From the NCBI GenBank assembly GCA_002350705.1, contig DEFH01000052.1, forward strand, positions 7,531 to 71,530: 64,000 nt of DNA, given 5' to 3'. Every line of letters begins with the position of its first letter. The first letter of the stretch is position 1. The position numbers were made by a program, and so were the translations under genes. Below, piece after piece: positions 9,217 through 17,933 of this stretch. This DNA comes from Ruminococcaceae bacterium UBA2857. GTDB lineage: Bacteria; Bacillota; Clostridia; Oscillospirales; Acutalibacteraceae. The notes under the pieces are model-generated. The model saw only the letters and a list, made by a program, of their open reading frames with translations. It made no database searches and had not been told where the DNA came from.

Positions 9217-10911
9217 ATGAAAACGCAAACAAGAAATATCATCATTTTTGTTGTCATTGCCGTTGTGGTGTTTGGCGGAGTCGCACTGGGACTTTTCCTC
9301 ACTCAAAATATGGGAATGTCCGAAAACGAAATTACACAGGAAGACGCTTCCAAACAAATGGGCAAACTTCTCAAAAGTATCAATGTTTCTCAGGTAACTC
9401 CACACAAAGCGGCTGTCAGTGATGAAGATATTCTCTCCGAAGAACAGGAACTGCCTGATATACAGAACTATCCTCTCACTGTCACAGGTCACGGTGACGT
9501 CAATATCGAAATTTTTTCCTCTCCCGAAAAAGCCGGTGATGATACAGACGGCTGGCTCAACAGAGTTGCGGAGCGGTTCAACGGCGAAAATCTCAAAGTC
9601 AACGGAAAAACCGTCAGTGTCTCCATACGCTCTGTATCTTCGGGATTGGCTGTTGACTATATCGCGTCGGGAAAGTATATTCCGGATGCCCTGACTCCCT
9701 CCAATGAGTTCTGGGGTAAAATGCTCGAAAGCAAAAATGTGCCTGTCACACTCAAGGCCAAAAAACTTGCCGGCAATACCGCCGGTGTACTCCTGTCACA
9801 CAGTCAGTACAATGCCATGATTGACAAATACGGCTCTGTCAATATGAAAGTTATTTCCGAGGCGACTGCCGGCAATGAAATTGCAATGGGTTATACCAAT
9901 CCTTTTGTCAGCTCTACCGGTATGAATTTCCTTGTCAGCACACTGTATTCCTATGATGCGGATGACCTGCTCTCTGCAAAGGCAGTGGACGGCTTCAAGA
10001 AATTTCAGGAAAACGTGCCGCTTGTATCCTATAATACGCTCCAGATGAGAAAATCCGCCGAATCGGGTTCACTGGATGCCTTTGTCATGGAATATCAGCT
10101 TTATTACAATGATCCTACACTCAAAAATGACTATGTGTTCACTCCCTTTGGTGTCAGACATGACAATCCTATGTATGCAATAGGTTCTCTCTCCGCTGAC
10201 AAAAATACCGCTCTCGAACAATTCTGTAACTACTGCCTGACCGATGAATCACAGGCTCTTGCCACCGATTACGGCTTTAATCAGAATGAAAAATACAAGA
10301 GTGAACTCCCCGACAATATCAGCGGTGAAAACCTCATCAAAGCTCAAAAACTCTACAAAGAAAACAAAGACAGCGGCAGACCGATTATGGCGGTATTCGT
10401 GGCGGATATCTCGGGAAGCATGAGAGGAGAATCCATCAATGCCCTGCAAACTTCCCTCATTAATTCCATGCAGTATATCAACAAGGAAAATTATGTCGGT
10501 CTTGTTTCCTACAACAGCAAAGTCTATATCAATCTCCCCATCGCCAAATTTGACCTCAATCAACAGGCACTCTTTAAAGGAGCGGTACAGGACCTCGATG
10601 CAAGCGGTCAGACGGCTACTTATGACGCTCTGGTCGTGGCACTGGATATGCTCCAAAAAGCAAAGGAAACTACTCCCGATGCCAAACCCATGCTGTTCCT
10701 GCTGAGTGACGGTGAACAAAACAACGGCTGGTCTTTAAAGGATATTTCACCTGTTCTCTCCGCTTCCGAAATCCCTGTGTACTCCATTGGCTACAATGCC
10801 AATATTGAAGCATTGAAACGTGTTTCGGAAATCAATGAAGCCGCTACCATCAATGCCAACAGTGAGGATATTATCTATCAGCTCAAAAATCTGTTCAATT
10901 CCGAAATGTAA
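9217..10911 (+). CDS. Membrane-anchored substrate-binding/VWA domain protein
   Basis: 564 residues. One N-terminal span (about 8-30) anchors an extracytoplasmic protein. Residues about 85-380 resemble a periplasmic binding protein of the extracellular solute-binding type. Residues about 395-560 are a von Willebrand A domain with a complete MIDAS: DISGS (DxSxS), the Thr in GQTATYD, and the Asp in LLSDGEQN. A metal-dependent adhesion or protein-protein role at the cell surface is expected. ATG follows AAAGGGG. The gene sits between two membrane proteins and ahead of telA, 17 bp after the previous gene. Confidence 0.85.
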   Translation: MKTQTRNIIIFVVIAVVVFGGVALGLFLTQNMGMSENEITQEDASKQMGKLLKSINVSQVTPHKAAVSDEDILSEEQELPDIQNYPLTVTGHGDVNIEIFSSPEKAGDDTDGWLNRVAERFNGENLKVNGKTVSVSIRSVSSGLAVDYIASGKYIPDALTPSNEFWGKMLESKNVPVTLKAKKLAGNTAGVLLSHSQYNAMIDKYGSVNMKVISEATAGNEIAMGYTNPFVSSTGMNFLVSTLYSYDADDLLSAKAVDGFKKFQENVPLVSYNTLQMRKSAESGSLDAFVMEYQLYYNDPTLKNDYVFTPFGVRHDNPMYAIGSLSADKNTALEQFCNYCLTDESQALATDYGFNQNEKYKSELPDNISGENLIKAQKLYKENKDSGRPIMAVFVADISGSMRGESINALQTSLINSMQYINKENYVGLVSYNSKVYINLPIAKFDLNQQALFKGAVQDLDASGQTATYDALVVALDMLQKAKETTPDAKPMLFLLSDGEQNNGWSLKDISPVLSASEIPVYSIGYNANIEALKRVSEINEAATINANSEDIIYQLKNLFNSEM

Positions 10912-10931
10912 ACAAGAAGGGAACATATATT

Positions 10932-11366
10932 ATGGACAATAAAAAAGAACTCAGAAAAATCAGAGAAAAAAATCTCAAAAAGAAAAAGGAATATAAAAGA
11001 GCAAGGGATTCTCTGTGGGGGATGATTTTGGCCGGCGGTATATTCAGTGCCGTCATAGGCTATCTGGCAGCAGATCTGCTCGCTGTCGATAAAGCGTTCG
11101 ACAAGTTTGAATATTATATCAACTGGGATTTACACCACTTCAGTTGGAATATATTCTTTTTGGTATTCTTTGCTACGTTTGTTCCTATCGTCGCAGCAAG
11201 CGTTGCCGCTCAGATTGCGATCGACTGCGTAGAAGGCGTTGCCAAAAATGAGGACGAAGAAAAACTCCTGCATGATGCCGAGCAAGAGGAAAAAGAAAAG
11301 GAAAAAAGAAAACAAGAGGAAGCTTTGGAAACGAATAAGATTCTTGACGAAGCCGAAAAAAAATAA
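10932..11366 (+). CDS. Small two-TM protein with charged ends
   Basis: 144 residues: a very basic N terminus (KKELRKIREKNLKKKK), two membrane spans at about 30-50 and 75-105, and a highly acidic/basic C-terminal helix (EEKEKEKRKQEEALE) that may form a coiled coil. No family recognised. It lies 20 bp after the VWA gene and 30 bp before telA, so it probably belongs to the same membrane assembly. Confidence 0.75.
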   Translation: MDNKKELRKIREKNLKKKKEYKRARDSLWGMILAGGIFSAVIGYLAADLLAVDKAFDKFEYYINWDLHHFSWNIFFLVFFATFVPIVAASVAAQIAIDCVEGVAKNEDEEKLLHDAEQEEKEKEKRKQEEALETNKILDEAEKK

Positions 11367-11396
11367 TTTTATTATCATGAAAGAGAGGTTTTTAAC

Positions 11397-12581
11397 ATGG
11401 CATTTTCATTGGATGTAACCGACGTTGAGGAAGTAAAAGAAGAGGTGGCTCAAAAAGTCGAACCTACTCCCGAAGTCAAGGTCAAACTGGAAAAAGCTGC
11501 CGACAGCAACACAAATGAACTTTTTACTTTTGATCTCGGTTCTCTGGAGGACAGAAGAAATATCGTTTCTTCTATCGACAATTTCGGTACGGATATTGTT
11601 GAAAAATCTACCAAAAAGAATGAACTGCTCAATGTCCGTCTGGCTGATCTGAGCCGCATGGGAAGCGAAAACGGTGAGGTTGTCAGCGGTCTGACACAGC
11701 TCCAGACACAAATGAAAGACCTTGATCCCTCAGGTATCGACTTCACCAGAAGAGGGGCTCTCGGCAAACTCTTCAACCCTGTCAGAAGCTACTTCACCAG
11801 ATTTGAAAAGGCTGACAATATCATTGCTCAGACCATCGAATCCCTTGGCAAAGGCAAGGCTGTCCTTAAAAACGACAATACCACCCTTGAAATTGAACAG
11901 CTCGCCCTGCGTGACCTGACCAAAAAGCTTTCTCAGCAGGTCGAAATGGGTATGAAAATGGATGAATCCATTACCGCTGCCATCGAAAAAGCCAAAGTCG
12001 AAAACGTGGATGAAGAAAGAATCAAATTCGTGGAAGAAGAAGTTCTCTTCCCTCTCCGTCAGAGAGTCATGGACTTGCAGCAGATGCAGACTGTCAATAT
12101 GCAGGGCATTATTGCGATGGAAATCGTCAGACGCAACAACAAAGAGTTGATTCGTGCCGTGGAACGTGCCGAAAATGTCACGGTTTCCGCTCTGAGAATC
12201 GCTGTCACCGTTGCCAGTGCCCTGTATAATCAGAAAATCGTACTCGAAAAAGTAAACGCTGTCAACGAGGCTACCAACAAACTGATCGGTGCTACTTCCA
12301 GAATGCTCAAGGAACAGGGGGCTGCCATTCAGCAGCAGGCTATGGAAACCAGCGTTTCCGTTGATACCCTGAGAGATGCTTTTGCAAACACCTTTGAAGC
12401 ACTCGACGAAGTAAGCAACTACAAAGCCAAGGCTCTGCCTCAGATGAAAGCTACTATCGACCAGTTCCGCACCCTTGCCGACGAGGGCGAAAAACGTATC
12501 GCCAGAATGGAAGCAAGAGAAGAAGAAAGACAAAAACTCTTTGAATCCACTGATGATCCGATGAAACATCTTAATCCATAA
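11397..12581 (+). CDS. telA: TelA-family protein (toxic-anion resistance family)
   Basis: 394 residues, mostly alpha-helical and cytosolic. The family core spans about residues 60-370: GALGKLFNPVRSYFTRFEKADNII, the LSQQVEMGMKMDESI helix, and FPLRQRVMDLQQMQ. TelA proteins are named for tellurite resistance but more generally accompany envelope-stress and ter-type systems; their biochemical activity is not established. It has a good GAGAGG ribosome site. It closes the operon with a perfect terminator immediately after it. Tellurite resistance itself should not be assumed. Confidence 0.85.
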   Translation: MAFSLDVTDVEEVKEEVAQKVEPTPEVKVKLEKAADSNTNELFTFDLGSLEDRRNIVSSIDNFGTDIVEKSTKKNELLNVRLADLSRMGSENGEVVSGLTQLQTQMKDLDPSGIDFTRRGALGKLFNPVRSYFTRFEKADNIIAQTIESLGKGKAVLKNDNTTLEIEQLALRDLTKKLSQQVEMGMKMDESITAAIEKAKVENVDEERIKFVEEEVLFPLRQRVMDLQQMQTVNMQGIIAMEIVRRNNKELIRAVERAENVTVSALRIAVTVASALYNQKIVLEKVNAVNEATNKLIGATSRMLKEQGAAIQQQAMETSVSVDTLRDAFANTFEALDEVSNYKAKALPQMKATIDQFRTLADEGEKRIARMEAREEERQKLFESTDDPMKHLNP

Positions 12582-12601
12582 AATTTTTAAACAATATCAT
12601 T

Positions 12602-12631
12602 AAAACCCCAAAACAGCAGTTTTGGGGTTTT
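12602..12631 (+). terminator. Terminator of the TelA operon
   Basis: AAAACCCCAAAA / TTTTGGGGTTTT, a perfect 12-bp stem with a six-base loop. Confidence 0.9.
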
Positions 12632-12652
12632 GTCTGAAAGGAAAGAATCTTT

Positions 12653-13027
12653 TTGAAAAACAAACGGTTATTTTATGGAATGGTATTTGCCGTATTGGTA
12701 ATTGCGGAAATCATCATAGGAATCTTTTTTCATGACGGATTTGTTCGCCCGTATCTGGGAGATGTCATCGTTGTGATAGCGGTATATGCTTTTGTGAGAA
12801 TCATCATTCCCGAAAAATATGCATTTTTGCCTCTGGCGGTATTTGTATTTTCGGCAGCTGTCGAAATATTGCAGGGAATCCGTATTGCCGACCTTCTTGG
12901 AATACAAAATCCTCTGTTAAGAACCATTATCGGCACATCATTTGACTGGAAAGATATGTTGTGCTATGCCGTGGGCTGTGGGATACTCGGTATCTACGAA
13001 TGGGCAATCAGAAAGTTCCAAAAATAA
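12653..13027 (+). CDS. DUF2809-family membrane protein
   Basis: 124 residues with four hydrophobic spans. RPYLGDVIVVIAVY, AVEILQG and DWKDMLCYAVGC are typical of DUF2809/VanZ-like small membrane proteins of unknown role. It starts at TTG after AAAGGAAAG, 22 bp beyond the telA terminator, so it depends either on read-through or on a promoter I cannot see. Confidence 0.8.
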   Translation: MKNKRLFYGMVFAVLVIAEIIIGIFFHDGFVRPYLGDVIVVIAVYAFVRIIIPEKYAFLPLAVFVFSAAVEILQGIRIADLLGIQNPLLRTIIGTSFDWKDMLCYAVGCGILGIYEWAIRKFQK

Positions 13028-13054
13028 CATTTTTTATGATAATTCTTTTTTCTA

Positions 13055-13084
13055 TTGCAAACACCTGACAAAATATGATATAAT
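13055..13084 (+). promoter_or_regulatory. Promoter for the NSS transporter
   Basis: TTGCAA (13055-13060), 18 bp, TATAAT (13079-13084). Confidence 0.75.
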
Positions 13085-13155
13085 AATTTTTAATTGTTTG
13101 CCGATTTTTGTCAAAATTAGTAAACAATTAAAAAATTGAATAGGAGTGTGTTTTT

Positions 13156-14679
13156 ATGGAAAAGAGAAGTCAGTGGGGATCAAGATTTACCTTTATCCTT
13201 GCTGCCATCGGATCGGCTGTCGGTCTGGGCAATGCCTGGCGATTCCCGGGACTCGCTGCAAAGCATGGAGGAGGTACCTTTTTGTTGGTATATCTTGTGG
13301 CAATGCTTATCATGGGTATTCCTCTTTTGATGATGGAAATCTCCATCTCCAGAAAGTTCCGCAAGGGTGCCATTGAATCCATGCGTGGTATTCACAAAAA
13401 AGCCGAATTTATCGGCTGGGCGGCTACCAGCAATGCCTTTGTCATTGTCTGTTATTATGCCGTTGTATTTGCGTGGGTCATTCTGATGTTTGTGAATTCA
13501 TGGCAGTTTGCAGGCATGACGGGCAATTCCGAAAAGGCATCCGCTCTGTTTTTTGAACTCACCAAAACAACAGGTGCCATTGAAGGTGCAGATATTCCCG
13601 GAGAAGTCCTTTTATGCCTGCTCGCTGCATGGGGACTGATTTTCTATTGTATCAGAAACGGTGCCAGCTCTGTCGGAAAAGTGGTCAAATTCACGGTATT
13701 TGCCCCTGTTGTCCTGCTGATGATCATGGCTGTCAAAGGCTGTACCATGCCGGGGGCGGGCGATGGTCTTGCGATTTTCTTCATTCCCGATTTTTCCGCA
13801 CTGTCCGATCCGTCTTTGTGGGTAGATGCCATTGGTCAGGTATTCTACAGTCTGTCCATTATGATGGCGATCATGTTTGCGTATGGTTCCTACCTCGGTG
13901 ATGATGCCAATATTGCTGTGGATACAATGATTATTGCTTTCTCCGATATGGCAATCAGTGTTCTTTCGGGTATCGTGATGTTCTCCACCATGGGCGGTAC
14001 GGGTATGCTTGACAAAATTACCGACAGCGGTGTATCAACTGCCTTTATTGTTTATCCGCAGGCAATCGTTCATCTGACGGATATCGGCTGGCTCAATGCC
14101 GTATTCGGAGCAATATTCTATTTAATGCTCATCACACTTGCCATAGACTCCGCTTTCTCCATTGTGGAGGGCGTATCTGCGGCAGTGTCCGACAAATTCC
14201 AGCTCAAGCCCAAAACCGTTACCATTGCCATTTGCAGTATCTGCGGTATTATTTCGATTATCTTCACCACACAGGCAGGTCTTGCATGGCTTGACATTGT
14301 GGACAACTGGACCAATCAGATTAACCTCATTGTCATAGGTATCATGGAATGTATCGCTATCGGCTGGACATTCAGTCTGAGAAAGGTTCTCAACGAGGTC
14401 AATAGAAATACCAAAAAATTCAAAGTGCCCTACTGGTGGTTTGCAGCTTCCGTGAAGTTTGTATCACCGATACTTCTGGCAGGACTTTTTGTATGGAACA
14501 TGATTGTTCTGTTTGGTCAGAACGGCGGAAGCTATGGCGGCTATCCGATATGGGCTCAGGTTACAGCCGGTTGGATTGTTTCCGGACTGGTATTTGTCAG
14601 CGGCTTTATTGCCAAGCTGGTTATCAATCAGAAAAAGAAAGCCGGCTTTGTGGAAGATGAAGTTGTCTGGAAAGATTAA
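13156..14679 (+). CDS. Neurotransmitter:sodium symporter family transporter
   Basis: Na+-coupled amino-acid or amine uptake of the LeuT fold. 507 residues with about 11-12 membrane spans. TM1 carries the family signature GSAVGLGNAWRFP, the unwound ligand/Na+ site, followed by KHGGGTFLLVYL. Bacterial homologues such as LeuT, TnaT and MhsT transport hydrophobic or aromatic amino acids; the substrate here is unknown. AGGAGTG precedes the ATG. It is monocistronic between its own promoter and a strong terminator. Confidence 0.93.
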   Translation: MEKRSQWGSRFTFILAAIGSAVGLGNAWRFPGLAAKHGGGTFLLVYLVAMLIMGIPLLMMEISISRKFRKGAIESMRGIHKKAEFIGWAATSNAFVIVCYYAVVFAWVILMFVNSWQFAGMTGNSEKASALFFELTKTTGAIEGADIPGEVLLCLLAAWGLIFYCIRNGASSVGKVVKFTVFAPVVLLMIMAVKGCTMPGAGDGLAIFFIPDFSALSDPSLWVDAIGQVFYSLSIMMAIMFAYGSYLGDDANIAVDTMIIAFSDMAISVLSGIVMFSTMGGTGMLDKITDSGVSTAFIVYPQAIVHLTDIGWLNAVFGAIFYLMLITLAIDSAFSIVEGVSAAVSDKFQLKPKTVTIAICSICGIISIIFTTQAGLAWLDIVDNWTNQINLIVIGIMECIAIGWTFSLRKVLNEVNRNTKKFKVPYWWFAASVKFVSPILLAGLFVWNMIVLFGQNGGSYGGYPIWAQVTAGWIVSGLVFVSGFIAKLVINQKKKAGFVEDEVVWKD

Positions 14680-14688
14680 TACTGTTTT

Positions 14689-14723
14689 TTCCGGTTCGGA
14701 CTGTTCCGAACCGGAAGTTTTTT
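14689..14723 (+). terminator. Terminator of the NSS transporter gene
   Basis: TTCCGGTTCGGA / TCCGAACCGGAA, a 12-bp stem with a four-base loop, then a run of seven T residues. Confidence 0.95.
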
Positions 14724-14745
14724 TGTGTGAGATACGGCAGTATCA

Positions 14746-14774
14746 TTGACGGGTGTCGAAAAATGCTGTATAAT
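14746..14774 (+). promoter_or_regulatory. SigA-type promoter for the TerB-like gene
   Basis: TTGACG (14746-14751), 17 bp, TATAAT (14769-14774). Confidence 0.88.
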
Positions 14775-14802
14775 AAAAGAAAAAACAGCGGAGGTTAAAA
14801 AT

Positions 14803-15195
14803 ATGTTTTTAAACCAATTCAATGAAAATGAAAAGCAGTTATTTTTTGGTCTGTGCAAATATGCCGTTATGGCAGACGGTGTTGTGGAACTGGGAGAAAT
14901 GGAATATCTGATGTCTTTTTTTGATACCCCTGCTCTTCCCGATACAAACGAACCTCTGGAAGAGATTTTGCAGAAGTTTGCCGCAGTTACCTCCGGACAG
15001 ACAAAAAAAATGGCTGTTTTTGAACTGCTGGTGCTCCTCAAACAGGATAACGATTATGATGAAAGCGAACAGGGCTTTATGCAGAAGGTCATCCGGGGAC
15101 TGCATATCAGCATTGATGACTACGATGCTCTTTCCGCACTGGCTTATGAATATGTGACTTTATCACAGAAAATCAACAACGTCATCGACGTATAA
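14803..15195 (+). CDS. TerB-like protein
   Basis: 130 residues, all-alpha and acidic. The opening FFGLCKYAVMADGVVELGEMEYL fits the TerB/DjlA-type helical fold with its conserved acidic metal-binding helix (ADGVVELGE), and a second acidic half-repeat, QDNDYDESEQGFM, lies about 60 residues later. The ATG follows GGAGG. It has its own promoter, separate from the telA operon 2.2 kb upstream. Assignment to TerB is by pattern, and some alternative helical regulator remains possible. Confidence 0.7.
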   Translation: MFLNQFNENEKQLFFGLCKYAVMADGVVELGEMEYLMSFFDTPALPDTNEPLEEILQKFAAVTSGQTKKMAVFELLVLLKQDNDYDESEQGFMQKVIRGLHISIDDYDALSALAYEYVTLSQKINNVIDV

Positions 15196-15197
15196 GA

Positions 15198-15236
15198 AAT
15201 ACCGGACTGCCTGACAACAACAAGCAGTCCGGTATT
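15198..15236. terminator. Bidirectional terminator
   Basis: AATACCGGACTGC / GCAGTCCGGTATT, a 13-bp stem between the convergent TerB-like and PfkB genes. Confidence 0.88.
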
Positions 15237-15237
15237 G

Positions 15238-16164
15238 TTATATTTCAAAGCTTTCGATTCCCGAATAGGCAAGGGACATTTCGATCTCCTGCTCACTGCC
15301 GAAACCGACAGACGCACCGTTATAGCCTATTTTCATGGCGGCAAACATCTCCGCACGTTTCAGGGCATCAATACAGTTAATGCCTTTGACATAGTAGTGA
15401 ATGAATGATGAAAACAAAGCATCTCCTGCACCGACAGTATTCACCACATGACCGCACTTTGCGGCACTTAACCGATAAATTTTCTGCCGCTCTCCGTCAA
15501 GCAGCATGGCTCCTGATTTTCCCATGCCGATCACAATAATATCACTGTGATACTTGTCCTCCAACCGCTGAATAAACTCCTTCGGTTCACACGGCAAGCC
15601 CTCATCGCTTAAAAACAGAATCCCTGCATTCTGCATGAAATCTTTATTATACTCATCTTCCGCGTCATAAATGATATGTACATCTGTTGCAATCAGCTTA
15701 CTCATTTCAGCCGCCTTTTTAATGAGTGTTCGGTTGAAATTGATGTTGCAGGCACAGACAACATCACATTCGTCAATCTTTTTTTCAACGAGCTTGCTGT
15801 TGATGTCAATGCTTTTTTCCTGAATGTCTTTCAGGTCACAATAAATCTGCCGCTTGCCCGTATTGTCAAACAGTACCACCGAAACAGGCGTGTTCTTTAG
15901 GGAACGCACAATCCCCTCGGCAGATATGCCGTCTTTCGCAAGCTGATTCAACACTCTTTCGGATTCCTCGTCACTGCCTAAAAAGGAAATAATTTCGGCT
16001 TTGTCGCCCAGTGCCGAAAATGCCCCCGCCAGATTATAGCCCACTCCCGAAACATGGGCATTCACTCCGAAAAACGGATAATCAATCGGGAAATAAGGAA
16101 TCGGAAAACCTTTCACGGCTACTGTCGTTTCAATATTCAGTAATCCTGAAATAAGTACTTTCAT
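15238..16164 (-). CDS. PfkB-family carbohydrate kinase
   Basis: 308 residues. The N-terminal substrate lid contains GVGYNLAGAFSALG, and the C-terminal catalytic anion hole is NTVGAGDALFSSF with the base Asp. It phosphorylates a sugar or nucleoside of unknown identity; ribokinase and fructokinase relatives share these motifs. The ATG lies 3 bp after the stop of the GH25 gene, indicating one transcript. This hints that the sugar could be released during cell-wall turnover, although that is speculation from position. Confidence 0.88.
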   Translation of the reverse strand: MKVLISGLLNIETTVAVKGFPIPYFPIDYPFFGVNAHVSGVGYNLAGAFSALGDKAEIISFLGSDEESERVLNQLAKDGISAEGIVRSLKNTPVSVVLFDNTGKRQIYCDLKDIQEKSIDINSKLVEKKIDECDVVCACNINFNRTLIKKAAEMSKLIATDVHIIYDAEDEYNKDFMQNAGILFLSDEGLPCEPKEFIQRLEDKYHSDIIVIGMGKSGAMLLDGERQKIYRLSAAKCGHVVNTVGAGDALFSSFIHYYVKGINCIDALKRAEMFAAMKIGYNGASVGFGSEQEIEMSLAYSGIESFEI

Positions 16165-16167
16165 TTT

Positions 16168-16914
16168 TTATTCTGTCCTTTCTGATACATACTGATAGAA
16201 CTCTGTCGGTGTTCCGTTAAAGATATTCATATCAATACATGGTTCCTCTCCGTGATAACCGTCAAGCTGTGCCTTGTCGGTGTACTGCCAGAAACGCCAC
16301 TCTCTGCCGTCAGCAAAAGACGGTACCGCTATCATATTCCTGATCCATATGTCATAGTCCTCGTATGCTCCCGACAAATACATACTGTAGGATCTGCCTG
16401 TCGCATACAGGACAGGCTTCCTGTGATAATGTTCTTCCAAAGCGTTCAGCAGGCTTTGCAATTCTTCGGTCACTTCTTCACGGCTTTTCGGATTGCCGGC
16501 ATAATCTCCGTAAAATTCAATATCCACAGCGGGTGGCAGCATATTGTCTGTTTCGGCAACCGTTCGGATAAAATTTTTCGCCTGTGTTTCACCGCTGCTG
16601 TCGTAGCTGAAAAAATGATATGCTCCCACACACAGCGTTGTTTTTTGTGCCTCCGCATAATTATAGGCAAAACACCTGTCTGTAAAGCTGCTTCCTTCGG
16701 TTGCCTTGATCCATGCAAACGCAATGCCCTGTCCGGCAAGTGTCTGCCAGTCAACTTCTCCCTGATACGAAGAGACATCCACTCCCCTGACAGGATATTT
16801 TTCCAAGGGCGGATCGATTCCGATGACACCATGAAGAAACAGTTCTGCCGGAATCACAGCCGCTGCCGTTATGACAGCAAAAATCACTGCTGCTATGATT
16901 ATTTTTTTCTTCAT
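16168..16914 (-). CDS. GH25 muramidase, membrane-anchored or secreted
   Basis: 248 residues. An N-terminal signal or anchor (residues 1-30, KKKIIIAAVIFAVITAAAVI) precedes a single glycoside hydrolase 25 domain. Its signatures are RGVDVSSYQGEVDW (catalytic-site Asp), AWIKATEG, VGAYHFFSY, the PPAVDIEFYGDY acidic pair, and RFWQYTD. Such N-acetylmuramidases cut the peptidoglycan glycan backbone. No wall-binding repeats are present. It leads a two-gene operon with the PfkB kinase and diverges from the fumarase genes across a 150-bp region with an inverted repeat. Confidence 0.92.
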   Translation of the reverse strand: MKKKIIIAAVIFAVITAAAVIPAELFLHGVIGIDPPLEKYPVRGVDVSSYQGEVDWQTLAGQGIAFAWIKATEGSSFTDRCFAYNYAEAQKTTLCVGAYHFFSYDSSGETQAKNFIRTVAETDNMLPPAVDIEFYGDYAGNPKSREEVTEELQSLLNALEEHYHRKPVLYATGRSYSMYLSGAYEDYDIWIRNMIAVPSFADGREWRFWQYTDKAQLDGYHGEEPCIDMNIFNGTPTEFYQYVSERTE

Positions 16915-16940
16915 TTCATCACCACTGTATATTTTTTATT

Positions 16941-16969
16941 ATTTTAACACATAACCCGGACATAATCAA
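16941..16969 (-). promoter_or_regulatory. Promoter for the GH25-PfkB operon
   Basis: TTGATT (16969-16964), 17 bp, TAAAAT (16946-16941). The -35 and spacer are overlapped by the inverted repeat at 16956-16982. Confidence 0.72.
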
Positions 16970-16982
16970 TAATATTGTCCGG
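16956..16982. promoter_or_regulatory. Inverted repeat between divergent promoters, candidate operator
   Basis: CCGGACATAA (16956-16965) and TATTGTCCGG (16973-16982) are near-perfect inverted arms with a seven-base centre. It covers the -35 of the GH25 promoter and lies about 18 bp upstream of the fumarase -35. Confidence 0.55.
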
Positions 16983-16999
16983 AATTTGTAAAAATACCA

Positions 17000-17028
17000 T
17001 TGCAAACATAAAAAAATTTTTTTATAAT
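17000..17028 (+). promoter_or_regulatory. Promoter for the fumarase operon
   Basis: TTGCAA (17000-17005), 17 bp, TATAAT (17023-17028). Confidence 0.82.
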
Positions 17029-17066
17029 AGATAACGAAATTGATTTCCTGAAAGGAGAAATGATGC

Positions 17067-17918
17067 ATGAACATCAGAAAAATCGACGCATCCGTGATTA
17101 CGGAAAACGTAAAAAAATTGTTTATGGAAATGAATTATTTTATCAACAGCGATATTCTGGACGCACTCAAAGCGGCACAGCAGTCGGAAACATCCCCTAT
17201 CGGAAAGAATGTACTCGGACAGCTTCTTGAAAATCACAAAATTGCTGCTGCCGAAGAAGTGCCGATTTGTCAGGATACGGGAATGGCTGTGCTTTTCGTG
17301 GAATACGGTGACAGAGTGGTGATTGAAAACGGCTGCTTTGAGGAGGCTGTACAGGAGGGTGTCAGACGTGCCTATATTGACGGCTATCTCAGGAAATCCA
17401 TTGTGACAGATCCCGTTTTTGACCGTATCAATACCAAAGACAACACCCCTGCTGTCATCTATACCGATATTGTACACGGTGACAAAATTAAAATTCTTGG
17501 CGGCTGCAAGGGCTTTGGCAGTGAAAATATGTCTGCCGTTAAAATGCTCACACCGTCAGCCGGTCCGGAGGGTGTCAAAAAGTTTATCCTTGATACCGTC
17601 AAATATGCCGGTCCCAATCCCTGTCCCCCGATCGTTGTGGGAGTGGGTATCGGCGGAACCTTTGAAAAAGCCGCCATGCTCGCCAAAAAGGCGACATTAA
17701 GACGTATTGACACCCATCATTCCGATGAAAGATATGCTGCTCTGGAAAAGGAGCTGCTGGAAGAAATCAACCGCATGGGATTTGGTCCGGCAGGTCTTGG
17801 CGGTGTCAATACCGCACTGGGAGTCAATATCGAAACATTCCCGACACATATTGCCGGAATGCCTGTGGCAGTGAATATCTGCTGCCATGCCGCAAGACAC
17901 AAAGAAATCGAAATCTGA
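17067..17918 (+). CDS. Fumarate hydratase, class I, alpha subunit
   Basis: 283 residues, corresponding to the N-terminal half of oxygen-sensitive class I fumarase (also L-tartrate dehydratase alpha). The [4Fe-4S] ligands appear as Cys in [19 protein letters not shown] and [14 protein letters not shown]. It interconverts malate and fumarate in the reductive branch leading to succinate. AAAGGAG precedes the ATG. The beta subunit follows at 15 bp. The tartrate dehydratase alternative cannot be fully excluded by sequence alone. Confidence 0.93.
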   Translation: MNIRKIDASVITENVKKLFMEMNYFINSDILDALKAAQQSETSPIGKNVLGQLLENHKIAAAEEVPICQDTGMAVLFVEYGDRVVIENGCFEEAVQEGVRRAYIDGYLRKSIVTDPVFDRINTKDNTPAVIYTDIVHGDKIKILGGCKGFGSENMSAVKMLTPSAGPEGVKKFILDTVKYAGPNPCPPIVVGVGIGGTFEKAAMLAKKATLRRIDTHHSDERYAALEKELLEEINRMGFGPAGLGGVNTALGVNIETFPTHIAGMPVAVNICCHAARHKEIEI

Positions 17919-17933
17919 TAAGAGGTGACACAC

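Noticed and set aside
11730..12569. 279-residue open frame on the minus strand
   Set aside because: Antisense to telA, rich in Phe and Ser, no ribosome site or promoter.
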